Below are positions 1-7,942 of a DNA stretch of 16,570 bases, piece after piece. How positions within the stretch are numbered: position 1 is the first letter of the stretch; each line of letters opens with the position of its first letter. The DNA is taken from contig JAIVJE010000303.1 of the NCBI GenBank assembly GCA_020200195.1, forward strand, positions 1-16,570, written 5' to 3'. The notes beneath the pieces were generated by a model. The model was not told the DNA's origin, searched no databases, and saw only the letters and a list, made by a program, of their open reading frames with translations. Made by a program: the position numbers and the translations under genes. The DNA is from Acidobacteriota bacterium (GTDB lineage Bacteria; Acidobacteriota; Vicinamibacteria; Vicinamibacterales; 2-12-FULL-66-21).

Positions 1-472
1 GTACGTAACTGTGAATGAAGTAAAACACCGGAGCGGCCGTCATCCCTTCGAAGACGCCGTCGGGTCGTATCGGCGTGACGTCGTTCCATCCGATGTGCGG
101 GATGCGGACGCCGTCCGTCTGGACGATTCTTTCGACAGTGCCGGCGATCCAGCCAAGCCCCCGGTGAGATCCATGCTCGGTCCCCACAGCAGCGAGCAGC
201 TGCATGCCGAGGCACACGCCGAGAAAGGGCTTTCCCCCCTCGCGGACCTCGCGCGTCAACTCGTGGTCCCAGCCGCCGTTGCGCAGGCGTGCCATGCCGT
301 CCGCGAACGCCCCCACACCCGGAAGGATGATCCGCCGGCACTGACCGAGCTGCGCCGGCGTCGTACAGAGCAGCGGCTCGACGCCCAGGAACCGGCAGGC
401 GTTGGTCACCGACCTGAGGTTTCCCATTCCATACGCGATGATCCCAACGTCGTGCATACGTCCCGTGCTCAT
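1..472 (-). CDS. hisH: Imidazole glycerol phosphate synthase glutamine amidotransferase subunit HisH (3' end off window)
   Basis: Class I glutamine amidotransferase that releases ammonia from glutamine and passes it to a partner synthase. The visible 157 residues read from an ATG at 472. They include the N-terminal 'GIIAYGMGNLRSV' strand-loop, an oxyanion-type 'PGVGAF' loop (about residues 51-56), the nucleophile elbow 'GVCLGMQLL' with Cys87, and the late 'FYFIHSYV' strand. HisH proteins are about 200 residues, so roughly 45-50 residues, including the catalytic His-Glu pair, lie beyond position 1. The start overlaps the pseI stop as ATGA, so translation is probably coupled; an in-frame ATG at 457 is an alternative. 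In surface-sugar loci, HisH/HisF paralogues are known to feed ammonia to WbpG/PseA-type sugar amidotransferases. That role, rather than histidine synthesis, is inferred here from the operon alone. Confidence 0.9.
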   Translation of the reverse strand, partial: MSTGRMHDVGIIAYGMGNLRSVTNACRFLGVEPLLCTTPAQLGQCRRIILPGVGAFADGMARLRNGGWDHELTREVREGGKPFLGVCLGMQLLAAVGTEHGSHRGLGWIAGTVERIVQTDGVRIPHIGWNDVTPIRPDGVFEGMTAAPVFYFIHSYV

Positions 473-1536
473 TGCGGCCCGACGTGTTCCCAGGAGAGCG
501 GCGTGCCGCGACGGAGATCGCAGGACGCGGGGCGCCCGAGGATATCCGGGAGGTGTTTCGGGGAAAGCCCGTCCGCCGGCCTGATGGAGCGAATGTTGTC
601 GCGCGTAAAGCGCTCCCCGGCGCGGATATCCTTGACGGCAAACAGCGAGCGCCGAAATGCCAGGCTGGCGCGCTCGCGCTCCCCCGGTCCATAGCTGATC
701 CCGCCAAGCGCCGCCTCAGTCTCCCGCACGGCGCGGACCAGCGCGGCAAACTCATCCGGTTCGAGCGAAAATGCCGAGTCCGGTCCGGGCGTCGCGCGCG
801 ACAGGCAAATGTGCTTCTCGATGAGGCAGGCCCCCAGCGACACCGCGGCGACAGCGACGTCCGCGCCGAGCGTGTGATCCGACAGGCCGACCGGACAGCC
901 GAAGTGTTCCGCCAGATGCGGAATCGTGCGCAGATTCATTTCCGACGGCTGCGATGGATACGCACTGGTGCATTTGAGTAGCGCGATCTGCTGAGCGCCG
1001 TGCGCCCGTGCTGCCTCGACGGCCTGCTCGATCTCCTCGAGCGATGCCATGCCCGTAGAGATGATCAACGGCTTGCCGGTCGACGCGGCGTACCCGACGA
1101 GATCCAGATCGACCAGCTCGAACGAGGCGATTTTGTGCGCCGGCATCGCGAGCTCTTCGAGAAAGTCGACCGCCGTTCGATCAAAAGCGGTCGAGAATAA
1201 TGCCACCCCACACGCGTTGGCGACGCCTTGCAGTTCGGCATGCCACTCCCACGGCGTGTAGGCCTCGCGGTACAGGTCATAGAGTGTGCGGCCTGCCCAC
1301 AGCGTGGAAGCTCCGATGCGAAAGTGCTCCTGATCGGAATCGAGCGTCAGGGTGTCCGCGGTGTACGTCTGCAGCTTGACCGCGTCGACGCCCGCGGCGG
1401 CCGCGGCCTTGACCAGCGCTACGGCGTCTTCGAATCGGTGTCCATGGTTCGCGGACACCTCGGCGATGAGGTACGCGGGCCGCCCCGGTCCGATGACACG
1501 GCCTCCGATGTTGATACAGCTGGATGGAGCGCTCAT
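469..1536 (-). CDS. pseI: Pseudaminic acid synthase PseI (NeuB family)
   Basis: Condenses 2,4-diacetamido-2,4,6-trideoxy-L-altrose with phosphoenolpyruvate to give pseudaminic acid, in the cytoplasm. The 355-residue product has the normal family length. It opens with the NeuB signature 'IAEVSANHG' (residues 24-32), followed by 'AVKLQTY' (52-58), 'SDHTLG' and 'IEKHI' in the TIM barrel. A C-terminal SAF/antifreeze-like domain covers about residues 295-355 and normally closes the active site of the dimer partner. The 'AYTPWEWH' stretch is typical of PseI rather than sialic acid synthases. The ATG at 1536 overlaps the upstream stop as ATGA, and its own stop overlaps the hisH start, so it is coupled on both sides. 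A legionaminic or sialic acid synthase is the alternative, but the inverting PseB and PseC upstream argue for pseudaminic acid. Confidence 0.92.
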   Translation of the reverse strand: MSAPSSCINIGGRVIGPGRPAYLIAEVSANHGHRFEDAVALVKAAAAAGVDAVKLQTYTADTLTLDSDQEHFRIGASTLWAGRTLYDLYREAYTPWEWHAELQGVANACGVALFSTAFDRTAVDFLEELAMPAHKIASFELVDLDLVGYAASTGKPLIISTGMASLEEIEQAVEAARAHGAQQIALLKCTSAYPSQPSEMNLRTIPHLAEHFGCPVGLSDHTLGADVAVAAVSLGACLIEKHICLSRATPGPDSAFSLEPDEFAALVRAVRETEAALGGISYGPGERERASLAFRRSLFAVKDIRAGERFTRDNIRSIRPADGLSPKHLPDILGRPASCDLRRGTPLSWEHVGPQ

Positions 1537-3041
1537 CGCATTCCTGCCGTCCGCGTCTCACGCTCGCGGGAGAACTCCAGCTCGCCGTCGCGTTGCTCCC
1601 GTTGGGTGAAACCCGCCCGCTCGAATGCGCTAATCGAGGCCGGATTTGTCGTCTTCACGCGCGCGATTGCCGATGCAGCGCGCGTGGTCCGGAACAACCA
1701 CTCGCACCCGAGCGCGATCAACCACGATCCGTGACCGGCGCCGCGCTGACTCGGAGCCAGCGAGACGTTGACGACCGCGCCACCCTCCGCCACGCCGTCG
1801 AACCGGATTTGTCCGATCGGCTCATCCGCCGCGTTGACGCCGACGAGCATCAGTGTGTTCCGGTCAGCCAGTTGGTGGGTGAACCATCGCTCGTGGTCGG
1901 CCCAGGCGATTTCCTGCTGCGTGAACGAGTGCTCGCGGGTTGACACGTCGTTGCGCCACTCCCAGAACCAGCGGCTGTCGTCACCGGTTGCTCGCCTGAG
2001 CCACAGGGGATGGCCCGCCATCCGCATCACGACACGTCGCTGGCCGAATCCGTCGGCTGCCGTACGCCCGGCGGCGGCGAGCTGCCGCCGCGCCAAAGGG
2101 TCGCTCAGCAGCCGCTCGACCTCTCGCGCCAGCGACGATGCATCGAGCGACGCGGCATCCCCGTGATCGAGAACACTGCCCGCGTCGGCAAACATCCGGG
2201 CCACCGGCCGTTGGTTGGGAGCGACCGAGAATACCACGGCAGGGAGCTGCATATAGGCGATCTCGAACACCGACGAGCCCGCCGCCGTGAGCGCAAGGTC
2301 GGCCTCCGCCATCCGATGCGCGACATCCGTGCCGCCCGAGATTTCCAAAGCGACGCCAGCGCGATCGCCAGCTACGCGCAGCGTGTCGTTCTGTCCAGGG
2401 AACACGCCGCTCAATGCGTCGAGCACGAGCCCGGGCGTCCTCACCCGCGCGAGCGCGTCGAAGACGACTCGCGCCGCAGACTCAGACACTGCACCGCCGA
2501 ACGACACCAGCACCCGCTTGGCGTCGTCGCGCACCTGCCGCTGCCACGTTTCATACTCTCTGAACGATTCACGCAGGAGTCCGTACCGGAGGCCCAGCAT
2601 CGTACGGTCGAGCGCATCGGGATCCCGATAGGCGGCAGCGTCGGCGCTTCCAGTCGTATTGAGGATCAGATCGGCATGGGCCGGTGCCGTGCCTGGATGA
2701 TCCTCGATGGCCAGCAAACGTGCGCCGCCGGCGCGCGCCGCCCGATAGTCCTGCTCGCCGAATCGATAGCCGTCAACCACCGCCCACTCGGGCCGCACCT
2801 CCGCCGAGAGAGCTGCCAGGCCGTCGGCTCCTGACGACTCGAGCTCGTGAACGGCGATCCCGGCGCGGCGATACGCGCCGGCCACAGCTGGCGCAGGCGC
2901 GCGGGTGGCGAGCACGGCGTCACCGCCCGCAGCACACCAAGCCTCACCCAGCGCGAGGCAGCGCATCGCGTGACCCGCGCCCTGGCTGGCATCGGCGTCG
3001 GCCCGAAGCAGCAGGCGCCGGCGCTCGGCGCTGAGAGACAT
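1533..3041 (-). CDS. pseG: PseG-PseH fusion: UDP-sugar hydrolase plus GNAT N-acetyltransferase
   Basis: A 502-residue protein that joins two consecutive pseudaminic acid steps. Residues about 8-340 are PseG, the GT-B-like hydrolase that removes UDP from UDP-2,4-diacetamido-2,4,6-trideoxy-L-altrose. Visible marks are 'LLLRADADAS', 'GAGHAMRCLAL' carrying the expected catalytic histidine (His24), 'VLVSFGGA' near 177-184 and 'GSSVFEIAY' near 255-263. Residues about 346-495 are a GNAT acetyltransferase with the acetyl-CoA loop 'QRGAGHG' (432-438), and would supply PseH, which acetylates the 4-amino group before hydrolysis. No separate pseH exists in the window, which supports this reading. I chose the ATG at 3041, 5 bp after the cytidylyltransferase stop, because the reading frame upstream of it only antisenses that gene. 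Its stop overlaps the pseI start as ATGA. The acetyltransferase assignment is by family and position. Confidence 0.9.
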   Translation of the reverse strand: MSLSAERRRLLLRADADASQGAGHAMRCLALGEAWCAAGGDAVLATRAPAPAVAGAYRRAGIAVHELESSGADGLAALSAEVRPEWAVVDGYRFGEQDYRAARAGGARLLAIEDHPGTAPAHADLILNTTGSADAAAYRDPDALDRTMLGLRYGLLRESFREYETWQRQVRDDAKRVLVSFGGAVSESAARVVFDALARVRTPGLVLDALSGVFPGQNDTLRVAGDRAGVALEISGGTDVAHRMAEADLALTAAGSSVFEIAYMQLPAVVFSVAPNQRPVARMFADAGSVLDHGDAASLDASSLAREVERLLSDPLARRQLAAAGRTAADGFGQRRVVMRMAGHPLWLRRATGDDSRWFWEWRNDVSTREHSFTQQEIAWADHERWFTHQLADRNTLMLVGVNAADEPIGQIRFDGVAEGGAVVNVSLAPSQRGAGHGSWLIALGCEWLFRTTRAASAIARVKTTNPASISAFERAGFTQREQRDGELEFSRERETRTAGMR

Positions 3042-3046
3042 CCGAG

Positions 3047-3775
3047 TCAGCTCACCGTTTTCTGTTGAACGGACGCGTTCAGCTGATGCCATTCTGGATG
3101 GGCCTCGACCGCCGAGAGGATCTCGGTCCAGGGCGCGTCGGCCGCCGTGCTCGCGGTGATTGCCTGAAGCAGCGCGTAGTCCTCCGGCGTGTCCACCGTC
3201 CATCGCAACCGCGACAAATCGCAGGAGTGGGTCACAGCGTCCACCCTGAACAGCTCCGGATGCCGGTAAATGTACGGCGTCACGTGCTCGCGCGTGTGCA
3301 TGTCGCGGTCCTCACGCCACGCGACCGTGAGCGCGGCGAACGTGCAGGCCTCCACGTCGAGCCCGCGCGGAAATGTCCGTGGCTCGAGCGTGTTGCTGAC
3401 GTAATCCAAACCGCCAGACCCGCCCTCGAGCCGCGTCACGACCTCGTCGATGATCCGTGGATCCGTCAACGGGCAGTCGCCTGTCAGACGCACGATCGCG
3501 CCGGCGTCTGCCGCGACGGCTGCCTGATAGAAGCGGTCGAGGACGTCCGCTTCACTACCCCTGAATTGTGCGCAGCCGCACGCCGCAGCCAGCGCCGCCA
3601 CAGGATCGTCCTCCGGCCGATCCGTCGTGGCGATGACGATGCCGTCGAGCGTCTGCGCGCGCGAGACGCGGGCGATCTGGCGCGCCAGCATCGGCTGTCC
3701 CTGGAGCGGGAACAGCACTTTGCCCGGAAGCCGCGTGCTGCCCATCCGCGCCTGAATGATGGCGATCGTCCGCAC
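3047..3775 (-). CDS. pseF: SpsF/PseF-type cytidylyltransferase (probable CMP-pseudaminic acid synthetase)
   Basis: Expected to activate pseudaminic acid with CTP, giving CMP-pseudaminic acid and pyrophosphate. The 242-residue product starts at a GTG (3775) and opens with the family signature 'IIQARMGSTRLPGKVL' (about 6-21), the nucleotide-binding loop. 'RLTGDCPLTDP' (96-106), 'DYVSN' and 'RWTVDTPEDY' follow, as in the SpsF (COG1861) branch of the cytidylyltransferase family PF02348. This branch is not the classical NeuA-like PseF, but SpsF-type enzymes are commonly found in nonulosonate loci between an oxidoreductase and PseG. It lies 7 bp after the restored end of the Gfo/Idh/MocA gene and 5 bp before pseG-pseH. 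The sugar substrate is inferred from the operon; the nucleotidyltransferase class is clear from the sequence. Confidence 0.85.
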   Translation of the reverse strand: MRTIAIIQARMGSTRLPGKVLFPLQGQPMLARQIARVSRAQTLDGIVIATTDRPEDDPVAALAAACGCAQFRGSEADVLDRFYQAAVAADAGAIVRLTGDCPLTDPRIIDEVVTRLEGGSGGLDYVSNTLEPRTFPRGLDVEACTFAALTVAWREDRDMHTREHVTPYIYRHPELFRVDAVTHSCDLSRLRWTVDTPEDYALLQAITASTAADAPWTEILSAVEAHPEWHQLNASVQQKTVS

Positions 3776-3782
3776 GTCACTC

Positions 3783-4669
3783 TCAGCGGACTGGCGCCGC
3801 GGTCAGTCCTGTCAGTTCGACGCCGCGACGGGACACCGGCCAGCGCACTGCTGCCCCGCTGCGCGCGCTTTCGGCACACGCAAAGAGGATTTCCATATTC
3901 TGGCGGGCCCACTCGACGCGGTACCTCGAAGCCTGACCGCGCATTGCCCCGCAGAGTGCGCGGAACCCTGTCACCGTTCCCGATTCTGACGGCGCCGGCT
4001 CGTCCATTTCCTGCGCCACATGAATCCCGTAGTCGCGGGTCGGATCGACAGGTCGCCGATGTTCCAGCGCCCACCCATCTTGAAAAACTGAAGGAGATCG
4101 ACCGAATGCGGGTGATCCCACAGGAGCCGGCTTCGCGGATACATGACGATGATCGTCTGGAGCGGACCAATCGCTCCCTCGTCCAGCGCCGTCTTCGCGC
4201 GTAGGAAGGCGGCCATGAACCGCCGGCGCGTGCCGTAAACGAACTGGACGCCATGGTTGTTCAGCAGATCGACGATCGCGTCGGCCTGTTCGAGCGACGT
4301 GCACAGCGGCTTCTCGCAATACAGGCCCCGCACCCCGGCAAGGACCGCGCCCGCAATCAATTCGTGACGATGCTGTGCGTGCGTGGCGATGGCGATTCCG
4401 TCCAGCGCTTCGCGCGCGATCATCTCGCGGTAATCGGTGTAAGCCTGGGGCACATCGGCCCGCCGCTGCGCGTCGGCCGCGGCAGCAGCGTTGACATCAC
4501 ACACCGCCGCGACTGTCAGCTCAGCGGTGGCGAGCATGGCGGTCAGGTGACTGTACGGAAGCCATGCGCGAGCATTCTGCCATCGCGCGAATCGCTCGTC
4601 CGCGCTGACGCCAATGCGCCCGCACCCGATCAGCCCGAACCGCAGCGGCGCGCCGGTGTCAGCCGTCAA
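3783..4669 (-). pseudogene. Gfo/Idh/MocA-family NAD(P)-dependent oxidoreductase, interrupted by an apparent 1-nt frameshift
   Basis: Dehydrogenase of unknown sugar substrate. The first part reads from 4669 with an N-terminal Rossmann fold: 'LIGCGRIG' (13-20), 'AAVCDVN' (54-60) and the catalytic-loop motif 'EKP' (119-121). It stays in good family sequence to 'GDLS' near position 4047, then runs 25 odd, arginine-rich residues to a stop at 3971. The neighbouring frame picks up exactly there with 'DPTRDYGIHVAQEMDEPAP' and an 'AESARSGAAV' tail typical of the family C-terminus, ending at 3783. Inserting one base near 4047 gives about 295 residues, ending 7 bp before pseF. I chose the TTG at 4669, with AGGA five bases upstream, overlapping the preceding stop by 11 bp. 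An ATG at 4744 would overlap by 86 bp. Whether the shift is a real mutation or an assembly error cannot be told here. The unshifted product alone spans 3971-4669. Confidence 0.8.
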
Positions 4670-5660
4670 CTTCGTCCTGCCAGTCGAGAATGACGCCCAA
4701 TTGGCGTTTATCGCCTGCCGCAGCCCGCGTGTAGACGTCGCCAAGCCGGCGGTACCCGCAGCGGTCCGTCACCAGCGCATCGAGGTCGAGCCGGCCAGCC
4801 CGGCACGCTTCCAGAATCCAGCCCATGTTCGTTCGAAGGCGGTCGCCGCTCATGCCGCAGCCGAAGATCGCGAGCTGCTTGTCGTAGAACTGCGCCGGGT
4901 CGAGCGGGTTCGCGTTCGGTGCCCCCTCGCCGCGTCCGGGAAAACCGAGCACGGCGATGCGTCCGTAAGGACGCGCCATTTCCAGAGCGGCGGCCCAGGC
5001 AGACCACCGGTTCGCTGTCGTTACGACCACGTCCGCGGTACTGCGACGATCGTCGCCCGGCGTGTCGGCGGTCGCCCATCGATCCGCGCCGAGTTGCCGC
5101 GCTTTGTCGACCCTGAAACCGTCGTTGCCGAGCGCATGTACTTTCGCGCCAAGCGCTTTTGCAATCGCGACGGCGCACAGCCCGATAACCCCAAGCCCGA
5201 CGACGGCGACCACCTCACCGGCTTGCAGACTTACCCGCTGCAACGCCGTGAGACCCAGTTGGGCCAGATAGCTGAGCGCGGCAGCGCTGTCCGAGACCCC
5301 GTCAGGTACGACCGCGATCACGTCTGCCTCCGCGCACCGGAACGCGCTCTGATGACTTTGGTGCGTCAGAATCCGATCTCCTGTTCGGCACGCCGTCACT
5401 CCCGAGCCGGTCCTGGACACGCACGCCACGTTGCAGTATCCCATCAGCCGCGGATAGACGGGGCCGGGGCGCAACGGCGGCAATCCCGCGTAGGCGGCCG
5501 TTTCCGTGCCGGAGGAGACCGCCGTGCAAATCGTCGTGGCGCTCAGTTCCTGCGGCGCGAGCGGCCCGAGCCCCAACGACACCTGTTCGAAGGCGAGATC
5601 CCGCGGCGCCCGCAGCAACGCGCGGACGGCGGTCTGGACAGGCTCAGGACCTTGGGCCAC
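4659..5660 (-). CDS. Medium-chain dehydrogenase/reductase (threonine dehydrogenase-like, COG1063 type)
   Basis: NAD(P)-dependent dehydrogenase of the MDR superfamily with unknown substrate. About 333 residues are read from a GTG at 5660, 5 bp after the pseB stop; no ATG gives a better start without overlapping pseB. The GroES-like N-terminal part contains 'AVSSGTETAAYAGL' (about 47-60) in place of the usual Cys-Gly-x-x-Gly-x-Asp zinc site, and no four-cysteine structural zinc loop is visible. It is therefore probably a zinc-poor member. The Rossmann motif 'VVGLGVIG' is at 153-160. Its stop overlaps the start of the Gfo/Idh/MocA gene. These two families occur as one fused 'bi-domain oxidoreductase' in many O-antigen loci, so the pair probably acts on one intermediate of this pathway. 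The role is inferred only. Confidence 0.8.
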   Translation of the reverse strand: MAQGPEPVQTAVRALLRAPRDLAFEQVSLGLGPLAPQELSATTICTAVSSGTETAAYAGLPPLRPGPVYPRLMGYCNVACVSRTGSGVTACRTGDRILTHQSHQSAFRCAEADVIAVVPDGVSDSAAALSYLAQLGLTALQRVSLQAGEVVAVVGLGVIGLCAVAIAKALGAKVHALGNDGFRVDKARQLGADRWATADTPGDDRRSTADVVVTTANRWSAWAAALEMARPYGRIAVLGFPGRGEGAPNANPLDPAQFYDKQLAIFGCGMSGDRLRTNMGWILEACRAGRLDLDALVTDRCGYRRLGDVYTRAAAGDKRQLGVILDWQDEVDG

Positions 5661-5665
5661 GGACG

Positions 5666-6676
5666 TCAGGCGGGGCTGAAAGCGGGATCGATGCGGGTAA
5701 CGATCGCCTCGCGAATCTCGGGAATGGTGAGCCATCGATCGTTGCGCGCACTGTTATAGCTGAATCCCTCGGGACACGGCGTGGCCTGAAACGTCTGCTT
5801 GTACTGCTCGCGATCCCACAAGTCAGTCGACGGCGTGAGGACGAAATGATTCGCCATCTGCAGGCTCGTGTATCCGTCCATCTCCGTGATCATCTCCTCA
5901 TGGAGCTTTTCGCCCGGGCGGATGCCGATCAGGCGCCGGTTGCAATTCGGCCCGATTGCGGTGGCGACGTCGCTGATGCGATAGCTCGGCAACCGGGGGA
6001 CGAAGATTTCCCCGCCCCACATGTGCTCGAGCGCGTACATGACTAGACGGACACCGTCGACCAGAAAGATGCTGAACCGCGTCATGCGTTCATCGGTGAT
6101 GTCGAGAGTGCCCTGCCGCGCCTGTTTCAGGAAATACGGAATCACGCTGCCACGACTGCCGAAGACATTGCCATACCGCACGACCGAGAACGTAATATCG
6201 TGACGCCCGCGGAAGTTGTTGGCCGCGACGAAGAGTTTGTCTGAGCAGAGCTTCGTTGCGCCGTAGAGATTGATGGGCGCCGCCGCCTTGTCGGTGCTCA
6301 ATGCGACCACCTTCTTCACGCCGGTGGTCAGCGCGGCGTCAATGACGTTCTGCGCTCCGAGCACGTTGGTCTTGATCGCTTCAAAGGGGTTGTACTCGGC
6401 CACCGGCACCTGTTTGAGTGCGGCGGCGTGGACCACGACGTCCACTTTCTCCATCGCCGTGATGAGGCGATCGCGGTCACGGACGTCGCCGATGAAATAC
6501 CGCAGGCAGCCGGGGTCCCGGTCTGCGAGACTCCCGCGCATCTCGAACTGCTTCAGCTCATCGCGGCTGAACACGATCAGCCGCTCGGGGCGATGGTGCT
6601 CCAGCACGTAATCGATGAACGCCCGTCCGAACGAACCGGTTCCTCCGGTTACGAGGATGCTCTGTCCCGTGAACAA
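5666..6676 (-). CDS. pseB: UDP-N-acetylglucosamine 4,6-dehydratase (inverting) PseB
   Basis: First committed step of pseudaminic acid synthesis: dehydrates UDP-GlcNAc at C4/C6 and inverts C5, giving the UDP-2-acetamido-2,6-dideoxy-4-keto-L-arabino sugar. This extended short-chain dehydrogenase has the NADP motif 'TGGTGSFG' (10-17), the diagnostic 'AALKQVPVAEYNPFEAIK' (85-102), and 'STDKAAAPINLYGATK' (127-142) holding the Thr-Asp-Lys triad (128-130) and Tyr138/Lys142. I chose a TTG start at 6676 because a strong AGGAGA ribosome-binding site ends 8 bases upstream, and this gives 336 residues, the usual length. An upstream GTG at 6769 would overlap pseC. The 58-bp gap to pseC is the largest certain one inside the operon and contains a 10-bp palindrome (6702-6711), so an internal regulatory site is possible but unproven. 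Confidence 0.95.
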   Translation of the reverse strand: MFTGQSILVTGGTGSFGRAFIDYVLEHHRPERLIVFSRDELKQFEMRGSLADRDPGCLRYFIGDVRDRDRLITAMEKVDVVVHAAALKQVPVAEYNPFEAIKTNVLGAQNVIDAALTTGVKKVVALSTDKAAAPINLYGATKLCSDKLFVAANNFRGRHDITFSVVRYGNVFGSRGSVIPYFLKQARQGTLDITDERMTRFSIFLVDGVRLVMYALEHMWGGEIFVPRLPSYRISDVATAIGPNCNRRLIGIRPGEKLHEEMITEMDGYTSLQMANHFVLTPSTDLWDREQYKQTFQATPCPEGFSYNSARNDRWLTIPEIREAIVTRIDPAFSPA

Positions 6677-6684
6677 CGTGCTGT

Positions 6685-6689
6685 CTCCT
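6685..6689 (-). promoter_or_regulatory. Strong Shine-Dalgarno AGGAG deciding the TTG start of pseB
   Basis: On the minus strand AGGAGA lies eight bases before the TTG at 6676. It is the clearest ribosome-binding site in the operon. Together with family length, it fixes the pseB start at a TTG rather than at an upstream in-frame GTG inside pseC. Confidence 0.7.
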
Positions 6690-6734
6690 GTGGCGCTGTG
6701 TATCGGCCGATGCTCGCGGCCTCGGCTGCGACCC

Positions 6735-7925
6735 TCAGCGAAGGCACTCGCGTACGGTGGCGACGACACGGTCGACGTCAGCCTCCGTCATCTGAGGAAA
6801 GAGCGGCAGCGTCACGCACTCGGCGTAATAGCGCAGCGATTCAGGGAGTGCCTCCGGATGGCTCGCCTTACCGTCGGACCGAGCGTAGTAGGAGTTCAGC
6901 ATCACCGGCCGGTAATGCACCTGCAGCAATATACCCTGCTTGCGGCAGCGTTCGAACAGCTCGCGGCGCGAGACCGCACCGTTGTCGAACGGGACGCGGA
7001 TGACGTACAGGTGATGTGCGTGGCGGATGCCGGGTACGGGGTGCTGCACGCGAACGAGCGGATCGTCCGCAAACGCCCGATCGTATCGCTCCGCCAGTGC
7101 GTGGCGCTGGTCGATGAACGTGTCGAGCCTTGTCAACTGCGTGATGCCAAGCGCGGCCTGCATGTCGGTGAGCCTGTAATTGAAGCCGAGCTCCACCATG
7201 TCGACATGCCAGGGCCCCTCCCAGTCGGGCACCTGGGTTTCCCCGCGCACCGTGCCGTGACTGCACAGCCGGCGCGCACGGTCCGCCAGATCCTCTCGGT
7301 TCGTCAGGATCGCTCCGCCCTCTCCGGTGGTGATCGCCTTCACCGGGTGAAAGCTGAGTGTCGTCACGTCGGCGAAGACGCCCGACCCGATCGTGATACC
7401 GTCCGGTCCGCGCGCCCCGAGGGCATGCGCGGCATCATCCACGAGGTCGAGCGAGTAACGGTCTGCGATGTCGCGCAATGCCGGCCAGTCGCACGGGTGA
7501 CCCGTCAAGTCCACACCGATAATCCCTCGGACGCGGGCGCCTGACGCGCGCAGGGCCTGGACCTGGCGCTCCACCTGCGCGGGATTCAGCGTGAACGTCT
7601 CCGGCTGGATGTCTGCGAACACCGCGTGGGCCCCGACATACCGGCAGCAGTTTGCGCTCGCGAGAAAGGTGATGGCGGGCATGACGATGTGGTCGCCAGG
7701 ACCCCAGCCGAGCGCGGCGGCGGTCACATGAAGCGCCGCGGTGCCGTTGCTGCAGGCGACCGCGTGCGTGGCGCCGGTGACCTCTTGCAACGCGTGTTCG
7801 AAACGCCCGATCGTGGGTCCCTGGGTCAGCCAGTCTCCCGACAAGACTGCGTCGACCGCCGCGCGATCGCGCTCGTCGATCCAATGCCGTCCATACGCCA
7901 GCGTTTTCATGGCTTCGGCTTTCAT
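6735..7925 (-). CDS. pseC: PLP-dependent UDP-4-keto-6-deoxy-sugar C4 aminotransferase PseC
   Basis: Transfers an amino group from glutamate to C4 of the PseB product, giving UDP-4-amino-4,6-dideoxy-N-acetyl-beta-L-altrosamine. It is a DegT/DnrJ/EryC1 (fold type I) enzyme. With the ATG at 7925, the 396-residue product has 'YGRHWID' near the start, 'SNGTAAL' (59-65) for phosphate binding, 'LVDDAAHALG' (161-170) whose Asp contacts the pyridine nitrogen, and 'SFHPVKAITTGEGG' with the Schiff-base Lys196. 'FNYRLTDMQAALG' follows. GGAGG lies 11 bases before this ATG. A GTG at 7946 that overlaps the wzz stop as GTGA, and an ATG at 7910, are alternatives. The 'HPVKAITTGEGG' form and the partner pseB point to PseC rather than perosamine or QuiN4N aminotransferases. 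Confidence 0.93.
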   Translation of the reverse strand: MKAEAMKTLAYGRHWIDERDRAAVDAVLSGDWLTQGPTIGRFEHALQEVTGATHAVACSNGTAALHVTAAALGWGPGDHIVMPAITFLASANCCRYVGAHAVFADIQPETFTLNPAQVERQVQALRASGARVRGIIGVDLTGHPCDWPALRDIADRYSLDLVDDAAHALGARGPDGITIGSGVFADVTTLSFHPVKAITTGEGGAILTNREDLADRARRLCSHGTVRGETQVPDWEGPWHVDMVELGFNYRLTDMQAALGITQLTRLDTFIDQRHALAERYDRAFADDPLVRVQHPVPGIRHAHHLYVIRVPFDNGAVSRRELFERCRKQGILLQVHYRPVMLNSYYARSDGKASHPEALPESLRYYAECVTLPLFPQMTEADVDRVVATVRECLR

Positions 7926-7942
7926 GACGCGACGTGCCTCCG

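Noticed and set aside
11..694. A 227-codon plus-strand open frame at the left edge
   Set aside because: It lies opposite hisH and pseI, both supported by catalytic motifs.
3065..4204. A 379-codon plus-strand open frame opposite pseF and the Gfo/Idh/MocA gene
   Set aside because: Arg-rich, low-complexity translation without motifs, lying opposite a recognised cytidylyltransferase.
5666..5759. Plus-strand open frames across the pseB/dehydrogenase junction
   Set aside because: They are the antisense of two genes with strong family motifs and carry no ribosome-binding site of their own.
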